In this document: positions 36,858 through 45,456 of the stretch, piece after piece
Numbering within the stretch: position 1 is the stretch's first letter
How the letters are laid out: every line of letters begins with the position of its first letter
DNA from: Aequorivita sp. CIP111184
Lineage (GTDB): Bacteria > Bacteroidota > Bacteroidia > Flavobacteriales > Flavobacteriaceae
Length of the DNA: 64,000 nucleotides
Reading direction: 5' to 3'
Assembly (NCBI RefSeq): GCF_900489465.1
Contig: NZ_UEFQ01000013.1
Coordinates: 558,001 to 622,000, forward strand
The notes under the pieces: generated by a model
What the model was told of the DNA's origin: nothing
What the model saw: only the letters and a program-made list of their open reading frames with translations
Database searches by the model: none
Program-made: the position numbers and the translations under genes

Positions 36858-37431
36858 TGGGGATAATTTGGGTCATTTTTTTTAATTGTTCTTGGCATCT
36901 ATATTTTGCATTTCGCGCAGAGGCCTCGTCCATGGCCATTATTTTGGCTATTTCTTTAAAGGGTTTCTGTTCAAAGTAGAAAAGTTTCATAAGCAATTGG
37001 CAGCGTTTTTCAAGTTTGCTTATGGAGTCCATAATAATTTTAATTTTTCTATTCTGCATTTCATTTTCCTCTATTTCTGGCTCCTTATATTCAATTTCAC
37101 GATTTATAAATGTGGTGTTTTTATATCTTACCGACCGCACGTGGTCCAACCATTTATATTTTGCAATCTGAAAAAGATACCCATTGATGGCTGTTTCACT
37201 TTGAGCAGAAAATTTATCGTCTTTAATATTTCGCCACATCGCAATGAATGCTTCTTGGTATAAATCTTTTGCCTGTTGCTCATCGCCACTGTTTTTATAA
37301 ACATAGCGTTTCACTTTAGGAAAATTTGTTTTATATAATTGTTTTAGGGCAGTCGCATCATTTTTTTTTATGAGCGCTACCATTTCATTTAATGGCAAAT
37401 CCGTACTATTTTGGTTGCTTATTTTCTGCAT
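36844..37431 (-). CDS. ECF-type RNA polymerase sigma factor
   Basis: A 195-residue sigma-70 family factor. Region 2 is seen in LYKTNFPKVKRYVYKNSGDE, QAKDLYQEAFIAMWRNIKD and QIAKYKWLDHVRS; region 4 in LEKRCQLLMKLFYFEQKPFKEIA and SARNAKYRCQEQLKKM. The 14-base overlap with the membrane TPR gene suggests that the pair forms a signal-responsive unit. Its targets cannot be told from the window. It is separated from rseP by a hairpin and is transcribed away from it. Confidence 0.88.
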   Translation of the reverse strand: MQKISNQNSTDLPLNEMVALIKKNDATALKQLYKTNFPKVKRYVYKNSGDEQQAKDLYQEAFIAMWRNIKDDKFSAQSETAINGYLFQIAKYKWLDHVRSVRYKNTTFINREIEYKEPEIEENEMQNRKIKIIMDSISKLEKRCQLLMKLFYFEQKPFKEIAKIMAMDEASARNAKYRCQEQLKKMTQIIPNGSK

Positions 37432-37620
37432 TTTGATTGAAACAATACAGAAAGATACAATTTATACGCAATCGTTTAAAAAAAATTGTGCAACTTAAGT
37501 TATATGGATATTTTTTTTCGTTGAAATGAGCCATAAATTCCTTTTACATGTATTCAAAATATTCCATTCAGCTGTTTTAACTACATCGAAGAAGCGCCTA
37601 AAATGTCATCACAATACTTC

Positions 37621-37659
37621 AAAAAAAATACTTCGAAGTAGTTCCGAAGTATTTTTTTT
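37621..37659 (-). terminator. Intrinsic terminator of rseP
   Basis: AAAAAAAATACTTCG at 37621-37635 can pair with CGAAGTATTTTTTTT at 37645-37659. The A/T runs make it function on the minus strand for rseP, which ends at 37677. Confidence 0.75.
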
Positions 37660-37676
37660 AAGCGTTTTATATTCGT

Positions 37677-39008
37677 TTATTCAAACAACCAACGATAGAT
37701 GTCGTTTCCGTTAGCAAAAAGCACTAAAGCTATCAAAATGAAGAAACCGACCATTTGTGCGTATTCCATAAACTTGTCGTTTGGTTTACGGCCGGTGACT
37801 ATTTCGTATAAAAGAAACATTACGTGGCCACCATCCAAAGCAGGAATAGGTAGAATGTTCATAAATGCGAGTATTATTGAGATTAAAGCCGTAGTTGCCC
37901 AAAAGCTTTGCCAGTCCCAAACATCAGGGAAAAGATTCCCTATGGCACCAAAACCACCTACTTGGGTCGCACCTTTTTTAGTGAAAACATATTTGAATTG
38001 CTTTACGTAATCTTTCAATGTATTAAAGCCATAACCAAAACCGCCAACGATGCTTTCGCCAATAGAGTATTCAAGCTTCGTTTTACCAACTTGTGATCGT
38101 AACTCTTTTCCAAATGCATTTATGCCAATTTTTCCTTCATTATTGGCCGTAACTTTAATGGTATCTATTTGGTTTTCTCTTGAGACCACAAATAGATTTT
38201 CGTTTTGACCATTTTCTTTTATTACTGAACCAAATTCATCAAAATATTTAATAGGCTTACCATTAACAGATAAAATTTTATCCCCTATTTCAAAACCAGA
38301 ATTATTAGCTGGATAATCAGGGTATATGGTATCTATTACTGCTATTCGCATTGGAGTAAAAGGGAAATGAGTATCATTTTTGAACATTTTAGTCCCTGCA
38401 TCTTCTGGCACCGAAATGCTTTCAGAAGTGCCATCAGCATGTTTTACTTCTACTTTTGAAACATCGCGCAGAAAGAGATATCTGTTTATGTCCATAACAT
38501 CTTCTAAGGGCTCTTCATTTACAGTCAGAACATGATCGCCATCCCGAAAACCGTAATCCTTAAATTGTTCAGTAACTGCAAAACCTTGTGGAATGTCTTC
38601 ATTGGTGGTAATATTTCTTCCATAGAAATAAAGGATTCCCATATAGATAACAAATCCCAGAATAATGTTCACTGTTACACCACCCAGCATAATAATGAGC
38701 CGTTGCCAAGCTGGTTTGCTTCGGAATTCCCAAGGCTGTGGCGGTTGTGCCATTTGCTCTTTGTCCATGCTCTCGTCTATCATCCCGGCAATCTTAATAT
38801 AGCCACCCAATGGCAACCAGCCAATACCATATACGGTGTCGCCAATTTTCTTTTTGAAAAGTGAAAACTTCACATCAAAGAAAAGATAGAATTTTTCAAC
38901 TCTTGTCTTGAAAATTTTTGCAGGAATAAAGTGTCCCAATTCGTGGAGTACGATTAAAAGGGATAAACTTAAAAGAAGCTGAATAGTTTTTATAAAAAAT
39001 GGACTCAT
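37677..39008 (-). CDS. rseP: RIP metalloprotease RseP (site-2 protease)
   Basis: A 443-residue intramembrane zinc protease. The HEXXH site is LIVLHELGHFIPAK near residue 22, and the second zinc motif is PIPALDGGHV in the C-terminal helices (around 385). PDZ-like domains lie between the first two membrane segments and the rest (GDHVLTVNEEPLEDV, and EIGDKILSVNGKPIKYF). The enzyme cleaves membrane-spanning anti-sigma factors and signal-peptide remnants. The neighbouring ECF sigma and its membrane partner make an interesting but unproven functional link. Length is typical of Bacteroidota. Confidence 0.93.
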   Translation of the reverse strand: MSPFFIKTIQLLLSLSLLIVLHELGHFIPAKIFKTRVEKFYLFFDVKFSLFKKKIGDTVYGIGWLPLGGYIKIAGMIDESMDKEQMAQPPQPWEFRSKPAWQRLIIMLGGVTVNIILGFVIYMGILYFYGRNITTNEDIPQGFAVTEQFKDYGFRDGDHVLTVNEEPLEDVMDINRYLFLRDVSKVEVKHADGTSESISVPEDAGTKMFKNDTHFPFTPMRIAVIDTIYPDYPANNSGFEIGDKILSVNGKPIKYFDEFGSVIKENGQNENLFVVSRENQIDTIKVTANNEGKIGINAFGKELRSQVGKTKLEYSIGESIVGGFGYGFNTLKDYVKQFKYVFTKKGATQVGGFGAIGNLFPDVWDWQSFWATTALISIILAFMNILPIPALDGGHVMFLLYEIVTGRKPNDKFMEYAQMVGFFILIALVLFANGNDIYRWLFE

Positions 39009-39137
39009 AGTGTCTTAAATATATTTTTAAATGGTCTCGATTAATAAATATCTTATTACCAAAATCGAGCCTAAAATGATTTTGCTTGCTATATCTTGGT
39101 TCCGCTTAATATCTAGCGGTTTTAGGCAAAAATCGCA

Positions 39138-39145
39138 CAAAAGTA
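39138..39145 (-). promoter_or_regulatory. Candidate -7 element of rseP
   Basis: On the minus strand TACTTTTG matches TAnnTTTG. The T run of the M1 peptidase terminator just upstream ends in TTTG and could supply the -33 element, but the spacing is short (15). The predicted 5' leader is about 120 bases. Confidence 0.4.
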
Positions 39146-39166
39146 AGCTTTTAGACCTTGCAAAAA

Positions 39167-39194
39167 AAATAAGCGGGTTTGTTCCCGCTTATTT
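39167..39194 (-). terminator. Intrinsic terminator of the M1 peptidase gene
   Basis: AAATAAGCGGG (39167-39177) pairs perfectly with CCCGCTTATTT (39184-39194) and on the minus strand is followed by a run of eight T. Confidence 0.88.
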
Positions 39195-39295
39195 ATTATA
39201 TATTTTGAAATCGTTTTATTGTATTACTCAAAAATTTATAGCTGTGAATCTTGAAATAATTGTATAAATTTATGAATCTATCGTAACGAACAAAC

Positions 39296-41230
39296 TTATT
39301 CTTTCACAATTGTTTTATTTATAATTCCTTGTTCGGTTTCAATTTGGAAAAACAGAATGCCCTTTGAAAATCTGGAAACATCAATATTTTCAGAATAATT
39401 TTCTTTGTAAAGTAATTGTCCCAAAGCATTGTAAATTCTCACTTGGTTTATTTGCAAAGCTTCAGATTTTTGAAGGGTTATAGCTGCAGACGTTGGATTT
39501 GGGTATAAAATTAGTTGCTGGTCCAAAGCAAAATCTCCAGCACCCAAAACAACATTATTGTTTCTTGAAATAATATCTTTTTCTGGATCAAACAGTACGT
39601 TTTGAACCGTAAAGCCTATTGCTGGCTGGAACGTTTGATCGTTTGTTGTATTGTCTAAAACGATATCCAGTGTTTCCCCCTGAGTACCAATAATTCTTAA
39701 AGGCACTGGCACTTCAAAAAATGAAACCGAAGAATTGCTTTGGGTCTGTGAAATTTTCACGTTCAAATTTGTCGACCCATTAGCTTGATTCCATTGAATA
39801 GTATACCTTGGATAACCTTGGCCGTAAATCCAATCATCAAAAAATTCTGTAAGATCTTCGCCGCTCGCATTCTCCAGATTACGAATTAGATCTCCTGTTT
39901 TAGCATATCCGTACGCAAGCGCAGGATCTGCCAAATAATCTTTTAAACCTTGAAAGAAAACGGCATCGCCTAATTTTTTGCGAAGCATATGTAACACCAT
40001 TGAGCCTTTATTGTAGGTAAGTCTGCTGCTAAAAATTCGGTTAACAGAAGTGGTATCTTGAGCTGGAATATATACAGATCCATCGGTTTCTTGTGTTATC
40101 GAAGAGATTTGATCTGCTTTCCAGCTTCTAAAACCTGTATTACCATCAAGATTTTCAATCACCATTCCAGCTAAATAGGTTGCAAAACCTTCATTTAGCC
40201 AAATATCCTGCCAGCTACCACAGGTTACTTTATCTCCAAACCATTGGTGACCAAGTTCGTGAGCAATCAATCCACGGCTTAGTCCGCCCATAAAGGAAAC
40301 AGTTGTATGCTCCATTCCACCGCCCCAGCCAAATTCTGCATGGCCGTATTTTTCATCAGCAAACGGATAGGGCTCAAAAAGATCTGCGTAAAGATTCATA
40401 ATATCAACCGTAACGGGAGTTCGGGCTTGTGCATAAGCAAGATCTTCGGGATAAATATAGTTTACAATCTCAAAAGGGTTTCCGTTATTATCCACTGTAT
40501 GCGAATAAACCGTGTAGTTAGTTACTGCAATGGCCACTAGATAAGCAGGAATAGGATATTGATGTCTAAAATGTGTGGTTTTGTTGCTACCGTTAATGGT
40601 TTGGCTTAGCTCCAATCCGTTTGAAACTGCCACATATTCTTCATTTGAAGGATTAAAACGCGGCGTAGTAATGTAAACATCAATTAATTCTATTTTATCA
40701 ATCAAATCCTGTTTGCAGGGCCACCAGGCTTTTGCGCCAAAAGGCTCGGAAAGTGTCCACATAACAGGATCTCCGTTGTGAGTAGATACTTCAAAGGAAC
40801 CAAAACCAGAACTTATTGGGTTTCCAGAATAGCTAACGGAAAGAGAATCCAAAACCCCTAGATTTTGAATCTGGGGTAGTGTTATTACAACTTCGTCATT
40901 ATTGTTTTGTGTGAATGTAAGCGGAGTGCCTCGTTGGGTAACCTGTGAAACTGTCATATTATCAACAAGTTCAAAGGTTACGGCATTCATGTTTTCCTTC
41001 GCTTCAAAATGTGAAGTGATTTTTCCACTGATAAAAGGTTGCGATGGATCTACTGTCAATTCCAAACGGGCATACTTAATATCATAATTGTTGGTATTCA
41101 AGTTTCGCTCTCCAGCAAACATACCAGTTGCAGCTTTGGCTTCAGCTTCACTTATGTTTTGTTCTTGAAAATTTTGCGAAAAGGAAAAAAAGGAAATTAA
41201 AAATAAAAAGGGGAGTACTAATTTTTTCAT
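39296..41230 (-). CDS. Secreted M1 aminopeptidase with T9SS sorting domain
   Basis: A 644-residue protein: signal peptide (MKKLVLPFLFLISFFSFSQ), M1 peptidase beta-sandwich and catalytic domain with GGMEHTT (substrate Gly-x-Met-Glu-Asn equivalent, here GGGMEHTTV), zinc motif HELGHQWFGDKV and downstream NEGFATY, and a C-terminal type-A T9SS sorting tail (LYPNPTSAAITLQ...VRIYNALGQLLYKE, ending IVKE). The enzyme removes N-terminal residues from peptides, and the tail would carry it across the outer membrane by the type IX secretion system. Monocistronic, with a strong terminator. Confidence 0.94.
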   Translation of the reverse strand: MKKLVLPFLFLISFFSFSQNFQEQNISEAEAKAATGMFAGERNLNTNNYDIKYARLELTVDPSQPFISGKITSHFEAKENMNAVTFELVDNMTVSQVTQRGTPLTFTQNNNDEVVITLPQIQNLGVLDSLSVSYSGNPISSGFGSFEVSTHNGDPVMWTLSEPFGAKAWWPCKQDLIDKIELIDVYITTPRFNPSNEEYVAVSNGLELSQTINGSNKTTHFRHQYPIPAYLVAIAVTNYTVYSHTVDNNGNPFEIVNYIYPEDLAYAQARTPVTVDIMNLYADLFEPYPFADEKYGHAEFGWGGGMEHTTVSFMGGLSRGLIAHELGHQWFGDKVTCGSWQDIWLNEGFATYLAGMVIENLDGNTGFRSWKADQISSITQETDGSVYIPAQDTTSVNRIFSSRLTYNKGSMVLHMLRKKLGDAVFFQGLKDYLADPALAYGYAKTGDLIRNLENASGEDLTEFFDDWIYGQGYPRYTIQWNQANGSTNLNVKISQTQSNSSVSFFEVPVPLRIIGTQGETLDIVLDNTTNDQTFQPAIGFTVQNVLFDPEKDIISRNNNVVLGAGDFALDQQLILYPNPTSAAITLQKSEALQINQVRIYNALGQLLYKENYSENIDVSRFSKGILFFQIETEQGIINKTIVKE

Positions 41231-41365
41231 TGGTTCATATTTATATAATTATAGTTTTGTTGAAATACATCGTTTCATTTCCAAGATTGAATAAAATAAA
41301 TAAGAAGATACATTTCACTGTGAAATTAGGATGTTAAATGTATTCATTTTGTTAGTATTAGGAGT

Positions 41366-41373
41366 TATTTTTG
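41366..41373 (+). promoter_or_regulatory. Candidate -7 element of the SCO gene
   Basis: TATTTTTG matches TAnnTTTG, 37 bases before the start codon at 41411. The nearest TTTG upstream (41348-41351) is spaced 14 bases, shorter than usual. Confidence 0.4.
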
Positions 41374-41410
41374 CTCCCAATTATATACTTTAAGTCTAAA
41401 ATTTAACGCA

Positions 41411-42076
41411 ATGCTTACTTTTTTTAGCAAATATAAATTCTTCGCAATTTTTTTTCTTGTTCTTTCAATTATCATTATCGCAATTATTTACCAGATAATG
41501 AAACCGAAAGAGGTGCTGAAAATCTATCAGCCAGCAGATGTTTCCACAGAACTTGTAGACACCACACTTCAATATGTGAAAAAGTATCACACTATTGCAG
41601 ATTTTAGTTTGATCAACCAAAATGGAGAGACCATTACTCAAGACGATTACAAAGACAAAATATATATTGCGGATTTTTTCTTCACCACTTGCCAGACAAT
41701 TTGCCCAATAATGACGGGTAATATGGCGGAAATACAAGAAAAATTGAAGAATGATGATGAGGTAATGTTGCTTTCCCATACCGTAACTCCGGAAATTGAT
41801 ACAGTTGCACAACTTAAAAGATATGCCCTGGAAAAAGGAGTTAACGATGCCAAATGGAATTTGGTAACCGGCGATAAAAAGGAAATCTATGACCTAGCCC
41901 GAAAATCTTACCTAGCTGCTAAAGATGTCCCTTTCTCAGAAAATGATCTCGTACACACCGAAAATTTCGTATTGGTAGATAAAAAGAAACGTATTCGCGG
42001 TTTTTATGACGGAACAGATCCTGAATCTATTGACAAGCTTTTACACGATATTAAAATTCTAGAAAAGGAAGATTAA
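41411..42076 (+). CDS. SCO1/SenC family copper-handling protein
   Basis: A 221-residue thioredoxin-fold protein anchored by one N-terminal helix (FFAIFFLVLSIIIIAIIYQI). The copper/thiol motif is FFTTCQTICPIM (Cys-x3-Cys), and the third ligand His is expected in the later LVHTENFVLVD. SCO proteins deliver copper to, or reduce, the CuA site of cytochrome c oxidase. No oxidase gene is nearby. It opens a set of metal-related genes, 110 bases before feoA, but the two are probably separate transcripts because feoA has its own promoter. Confidence 0.9.
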   Translation: MLTFFSKYKFFAIFFLVLSIIIIAIIYQIMKPKEVLKIYQPADVSTELVDTTLQYVKKYHTIADFSLINQNGETITQDDYKDKIYIADFFFTTCQTICPIMTGNMAEIQEKLKNDDEVMLLSHTVTPEIDTVAQLKRYALEKGVNDAKWNLVTGDKKEIYDLARKSYLAAKDVPFSENDLVHTENFVLVDKKKRIRGFYDGTDPESIDKLLHDIKILEKED

Positions 42077-42150
42077 TTACTTCTTAAATAATTAAAATCG
42101 GGTTTCATCCAAAAAAAGGGAAAGTCTTTTCCCACGTCCATTTTTTACTT

Positions 42151-42170
42151 TACTTTTGCCTTGTTTAAAA
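42151..42170 (+). promoter_or_regulatory. feoA promoter overlapped by a possible DtxR/MntR-type operator
   Basis: TACTTTTG at 42151-42158 is a perfect -7 element. Directly overlapping its end, TTTTGCCTTGTTTAAAA (42154-42170) shares the core GCCTTGTYTAAAA with the dyad upstream of mntR. Binding there would block transcription of feoAB. The factor is inferred. Confidence 0.5.
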
Positions 42171-42186
42171 TCAATCTAAATAAAAG

Positions 42187-42411
42187 ATGATTACAATAGC
42201 TTCATTAAAAAAAGGGCAGCGCGGTATTATTAAGGAATTTTCTGTTGATGTTGTTCCCCTAAAACTATTGGAGATGGGATGTCTTCCAGGTAACGAAGTT
42301 TGTTTGGTACAGGTAGCTCCTTTTAATGATCCACTGTATTTAAACATTAATGGCAGCCATCTCGCCATTCGGAAAGAAACCGCCAGCAAGATTGAAATTG
42401 AACTGATATAA
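42187..42411 (+). CDS. feoA: Ferrous iron transport protein FeoA
   Basis: A 74-residue SH3-like FeoA protein (LKKGQRGIIKEFSVD, then LLEMGCLPGNEVCLVQVAPFNDP, ending AIRKETASKIEIEL). FeoA is a small cytoplasmic partner required for FeoB-driven Fe(II) uptake. It precedes feoB by 37 bases on the same strand and shares a promoter with a putative metal-responsive operator. Confidence 0.93.
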   Translation: MITIASLKKGQRGIIKEFSVDVVPLKLLEMGCLPGNEVCLVQVAPFNDPLYLNINGSHLAIRKETASKIEIELI

Positions 42412-42448
42412 TTAAATTAAAACTCGCCTTTTTAAGCGAAGCCGAAAT

Positions 42449-44548
42449 ATGGCAAAACACATAAACGTCTCACTTATTGGAAACCCGAACACGGGAAAAA
42501 CTTCTGTGTTCAACAGGCTTACGGGACTGAACCAAAAAGTGGGGAACTATCCTGGAATCACTGTAGAAAAGAAACAAGGCACATGCAAATTTGGTCGTGC
42601 TTGCAAGGTTCACGTGTTGGATTTACCGGGAACTTACAGTTTGAATGCTTCCTCAGTTGACGAAAATGTGGTTATTGAATTACTACTTAATAAAAACGAC
42701 AAAGACTTTCCAGATGTTGCCGTAGTGGTTGCAGATATAGAAAACCTTAAGAGGAATCTGCTGCTTTTCACACAAATAAAAGATTTAGGAATTCCCGCTA
42801 TCCTGGCAATTAATATGTCTGATAGGATGAAGCGGAAAGCAATTTCACTGGATGTTGCGTTGCTTGAAGAAAAATTAAATACCAAAATTGCGCTTATCAG
42901 CTCGCGCAAAAATCTTGGTTTTGATTATTTGAAGGAATTGATTGAAAACTACAATCAACTTTCCACAAGACCAAGTCTAAATGCTTCAAGCATATCTCCC
43001 GAGTATTTTGACCGTTTAAGAAAAGCTTTCCCAAACCAAGATCTTTATAAACTTTGGTTGGTTATTACACAGGATGTTAATTTCGGCACATTGAGTAGAA
43101 ATGATCTGAAAGGTGTGGCTTCGTTTCAAACAGAATCTGTAAGCAACCTGAAAAGGCTTCAGCAAAAAGAAACTGTTGCACGCTACCAGTTTATAAACGA
43201 AATTTTAAAAGAAACACTTCATATAGACACAGCAAACGCGAAAGATTTAAGAAGTCGCTTGGACCGAATTTTGACCCATAAAATTTGGGGCTATGTTATT
43301 TTCTTCGGAATACTGCTGCTAATTTTTCAAGCTATTTTTGATTGGAGCTCATATCCCATGGATTTTATAGATAGCACCTTTGCATCTTTGAGCGAATGGG
43401 CTAAAACTACTTTGCCTCCTGGAGATTTTACTAGTTTGATTGCTGAGGGAATTATTCCCGGACTGGGAGGAATTGTGATTTTTATCCCTCAGATTGCGTT
43501 TCTTTTTCTGTTTATTTCAATTTTGGAAGAAACTGGATATATGAGCCGTGTTGTTTTTTTAATGGATAGAGTAATGCGGCGTTTTGGTCTCAGCGGGAAA
43601 AGTGTTGTGCCCTTAGTTGCCGGAACCGCTTGTGCTATTCCCGCAATTATGGCCACTCGAAATATTGAAAACTGGAAGGAACGCCTGATTACTATTTTGG
43701 TTACGCCTTTTACAACATGTTCGGCGCGTTTACCTGTTTATTTAATCATAATTTCATTGGTTATTCCAGATGATCGGGTTTTGGGAATCTTCAGTTTACA
43801 AGGGCTTACGTTAATGTTTATGTACGTTTTAGGTTTTGGGGCGGCAATTTTTTCAGCATATCTGTTGGATAAAATTCTTAAAATAAAAACCAAAAGCTTC
43901 TTTGTTGTGGAAATGCCAAATTATAAACTTCCACTTCCGAAGAATGTATTAATTACCGTAGTTGAAAAAACAAAGGCTTTCGTTTTTGGTGCGGGAAAAA
44001 TAATACTTGCAATTTCAATTATCCTTTGGGTTTTGGCTTCTTATGGTCCTGGGGATTTTAATAATGCGGAGGAAATTATTCAAAAACAATACGCTTCACA
44101 AAATCTTTCAGAAGATGATATCGCGATGCATGTTGATTCCTATAAATTGGAACATTCCTATATTGGGCATGTGGGCCATGCCATTGAACCAGTTGTTAGA
44201 CCTTTGGGTTACGATTGGAAAATTGGAATTGCCATTGTAAGTTCTTTCGCGGCACGCGAAGTGTTTGTAGGAACGCTCGCAACAATTTACAGCGTTGGAA
44301 GCGAGCAGGAAGAAACCATTAAAAATAGAATGGCAGCAGAAATAAACCCTGTTTTGGGAGGCCCTCTTTTCAATTTTGCGAGTGGCGTATCATTATTGTT
44401 GTTTTATGCTTTTGCAATGCAGTGTATGAGCACGTTAGCAATCGTGAAAAAGGAAACAAATAGCTGGAAGTGGCCAATGTGGCAATTATTTGTAATGACA
44501 GCAATTGCATATATTGTGGCGCTGGCAGCCTATCAATTTTTGAAATAA
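42449..44548 (+). CDS. feoB: Ferrous iron transporter FeoB
   Basis: A 699-residue membrane GTPase. G1 is GNPNTGKTS (about 10-18), G3 DLPGTYS, G4 NMSD; then a GDI-like helical region and about ten membrane helices with the two Gate/nucleoside-recognition halves (the CAIPAIMATR motif and the later FAAREVFVGTLATIY). It moves Fe(II) into the cell. Its stop is 12 bases before a tiny membrane Cys protein, which is typical of flavobacterial feo operons. Confidence 0.95.
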   Translation: MAKHINVSLIGNPNTGKTSVFNRLTGLNQKVGNYPGITVEKKQGTCKFGRACKVHVLDLPGTYSLNASSVDENVVIELLLNKNDKDFPDVAVVVADIENLKRNLLLFTQIKDLGIPAILAINMSDRMKRKAISLDVALLEEKLNTKIALISSRKNLGFDYLKELIENYNQLSTRPSLNASSISPEYFDRLRKAFPNQDLYKLWLVITQDVNFGTLSRNDLKGVASFQTESVSNLKRLQQKETVARYQFINEILKETLHIDTANAKDLRSRLDRILTHKIWGYVIFFGILLLIFQAIFDWSSYPMDFIDSTFASLSEWAKTTLPPGDFTSLIAEGIIPGLGGIVIFIPQIAFLFLFISILEETGYMSRVVFLMDRVMRRFGLSGKSVVPLVAGTACAIPAIMATRNIENWKERLITILVTPFTTCSARLPVYLIIISLVIPDDRVLGIFSLQGLTLMFMYVLGFGAAIFSAYLLDKILKIKTKSFFVVEMPNYKLPLPKNVLITVVEKTKAFVFGAGKIILAISIILWVLASYGPGDFNNAEEIIQKQYASQNLSEDDIAMHVDSYKLEHSYIGHVGHAIEPVVRPLGYDWKIGIAIVSSFAAREVFVGTLATIYSVGSEQEETIKNRMAAEINPVLGGPLFNFASGVSLLLFYAFAMQCMSTLAIVKKETNSWKWPMWQLFVMTAIAYIVALAAYQFLK

Positions 44549-44560
44549 AATATCTTTATT

Positions 44561-44710
44561 ATGCAGATAATATTAGTTTTAGTAACATTTGTATTCGCCT
44601 TGGGATTTCTTGTAAAAAGGTTTGTTTGGAATCCTTTTGAAAACAATAAGAATTCTGCGGGCAATAAGCCGGGAGATCATTCAGATTGCGGGAGTTGTAC
44701 TTTCCATTAA
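44561..44710 (+). CDS. FeoB-associated Cys-rich membrane protein, copy 1
   Basis: A 49-residue protein too small for routine gene calling. It has one N-terminal helix (MQIILVLVTFVFALGFLVKR), a conserved FVWNPFE hinge and a C-terminal Cys pair in SDCGSCTFH. It starts 12 bases after the feoB stop. Family knowledge: small Cys-tailed proteins next to FeoB are thought to be accessory to iron uptake. Paralogue of the next ORF. Confidence 0.82.
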   Translation: MQIILVLVTFVFALGFLVKRFVWNPFENNKNSAGNKPGDHSDCGSCTFH

Positions 44711-44745
44711 TCTTAAACAGTTCAAATTTTCGGAACCTTCTTATA

Positions 44746-44776
44746 TTTGCGCCTTAGGCGTTTTTAAGTATCTTTG
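44746..44776 (+). promoter_or_regulatory. Promoter of the second small Cys protein
   Basis: TTTG at 44746-44749 (part of TATATTTG, 44742-44749) and TATCTTTG at 44769-44776 have the ideal 19-base spacing. The start codon at 44780 is only three bases after the -7 element, so the transcript would be leaderless or start within the codon. A GCGCCTTAGGCG dyad lies between the two elements. Confidence 0.6.
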
Positions 44777-44779
44777 AAT

Positions 44780-44938
44780 ATGCAAACTATTCTAGTTTTA
44801 ATAATTTTTTCTATTGCTGCAGGCTTTTTGCTAAAAAAGTTTGTGTGGAATCCTATTTTTGAAGCACGCCAAAATTCAAGCGGTACTTTAGATGGTGGGA
44901 AAACCAAATGTGGCAAGAAAGATTGTGGTTGTCATTAA
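44780..44938 (+). CDS. FeoB-associated Cys-rich membrane protein, copy 2
   Basis: A 52-residue paralogue of the previous ORF: one membrane helix (MQTILVLIIFSIAAGFLLKK), the FVWNPIFE hinge and a richer Cys/His tail (TKCGKKDCGCH). The shared start and hinge (MQ.ILVL, G.L.K.FVWNP) show a tandem duplication. It has its own promoter, so it may be expressed apart from feoAB. Confidence 0.82.
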   Translation: MQTILVLIIFSIAAGFLLKKFVWNPIFEARQNSSGTLDGGKTKCGKKDCGCH

Positions 44939-44939
44939 A

Positions 44940-45356
44940 TTATTCATTTTTTTCTTCACAAATCAACAATACGTAGCCTTTATCTTTACCTGTACTTTCT
45001 GAAGTTGGATAGGGGTTAAGCGTAAGACCGTTAATTGAAAACTTACTGGAGCTATAAATATTTGTGTTTTTTTCTTCACCGGGTCTTACTTCTCCAAAAG
45101 TCAACATCTTTTCTTCCTTAGTTCCGTTAGAAGTCACTTCAACCTTTACAATTGCACGACCAGCCCAGATGCATGTAACGCCCGTTGGACAACGTGAGTC
45201 TTCCACAACGTCTAAAAATTTTATAGAGACACCTTTCAAAATTACGGTTTCCCCTTTTGGAACTTTCACGGCAATTTTAGGAGTTTCTGCAGACTCCTCT
45301 TGCCCAAAAGCGAATGAAGAAAAAAGAATTAGTACTGCTAAAAGTGAGTTTTTCAT
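44940..45356 (-). CDS. Exported protein with a conserved two-Cys motif, unknown function
   Basis: A 138-residue protein with a signal peptide (NSLLAVLILFSSFAFGQ). The start at 45356 is preferred over an upstream in-frame ATG at 45404 because the signal peptide begins there. The motif DSRCPTGVTCIWAGRAIVKV is distinctive and recurs in small exported flavobacterial proteins, but I cannot name a function. The two cysteines may form a disulfide or bind metal. It lies convergent to the small Feo proteins, only one base from the end of copy 2. Confidence 0.7.
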   Translation of the reverse strand: MKNSLLAVLILFSSFAFGQEESAETPKIAVKVPKGETVILKGVSIKFLDVVEDSRCPTGVTCIWAGRAIVKVEVTSNGTKEEKMLTFGEVRPGEEKNTNIYSSSKFSINGLTLNPYPTSESTGKDKGYVLLICEEKNE

Positions 45357-45456
45357 TGTAGTAAATTTTTTCAATTTTAAAGATACATTAAAAATTAGTG
45401 CCATAATATTAAGGAAATTAGAAATCCTGAATCTAAAGTTGCCTTAAAAATTATTT

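Noticed and set aside
37526-37714. Frame of 62 codons after the sigma factor
   Set aside because: Runs across the rseP terminator hairpin and into rseP on the other strand; no motif.
44742-44749. TATATTTG read as a separate -7 element for the second small Cys protein
   Set aside because: Its TTTG is at the ideal 19-base distance to serve as the -33 of the promoter ending at 44776, so one promoter explains both; a tandem promoter remains possible.
45357-45404. Upstream ATG at 45404 for the exported two-Cys protein
   Set aside because: It would place 16 residues before the signal peptide.
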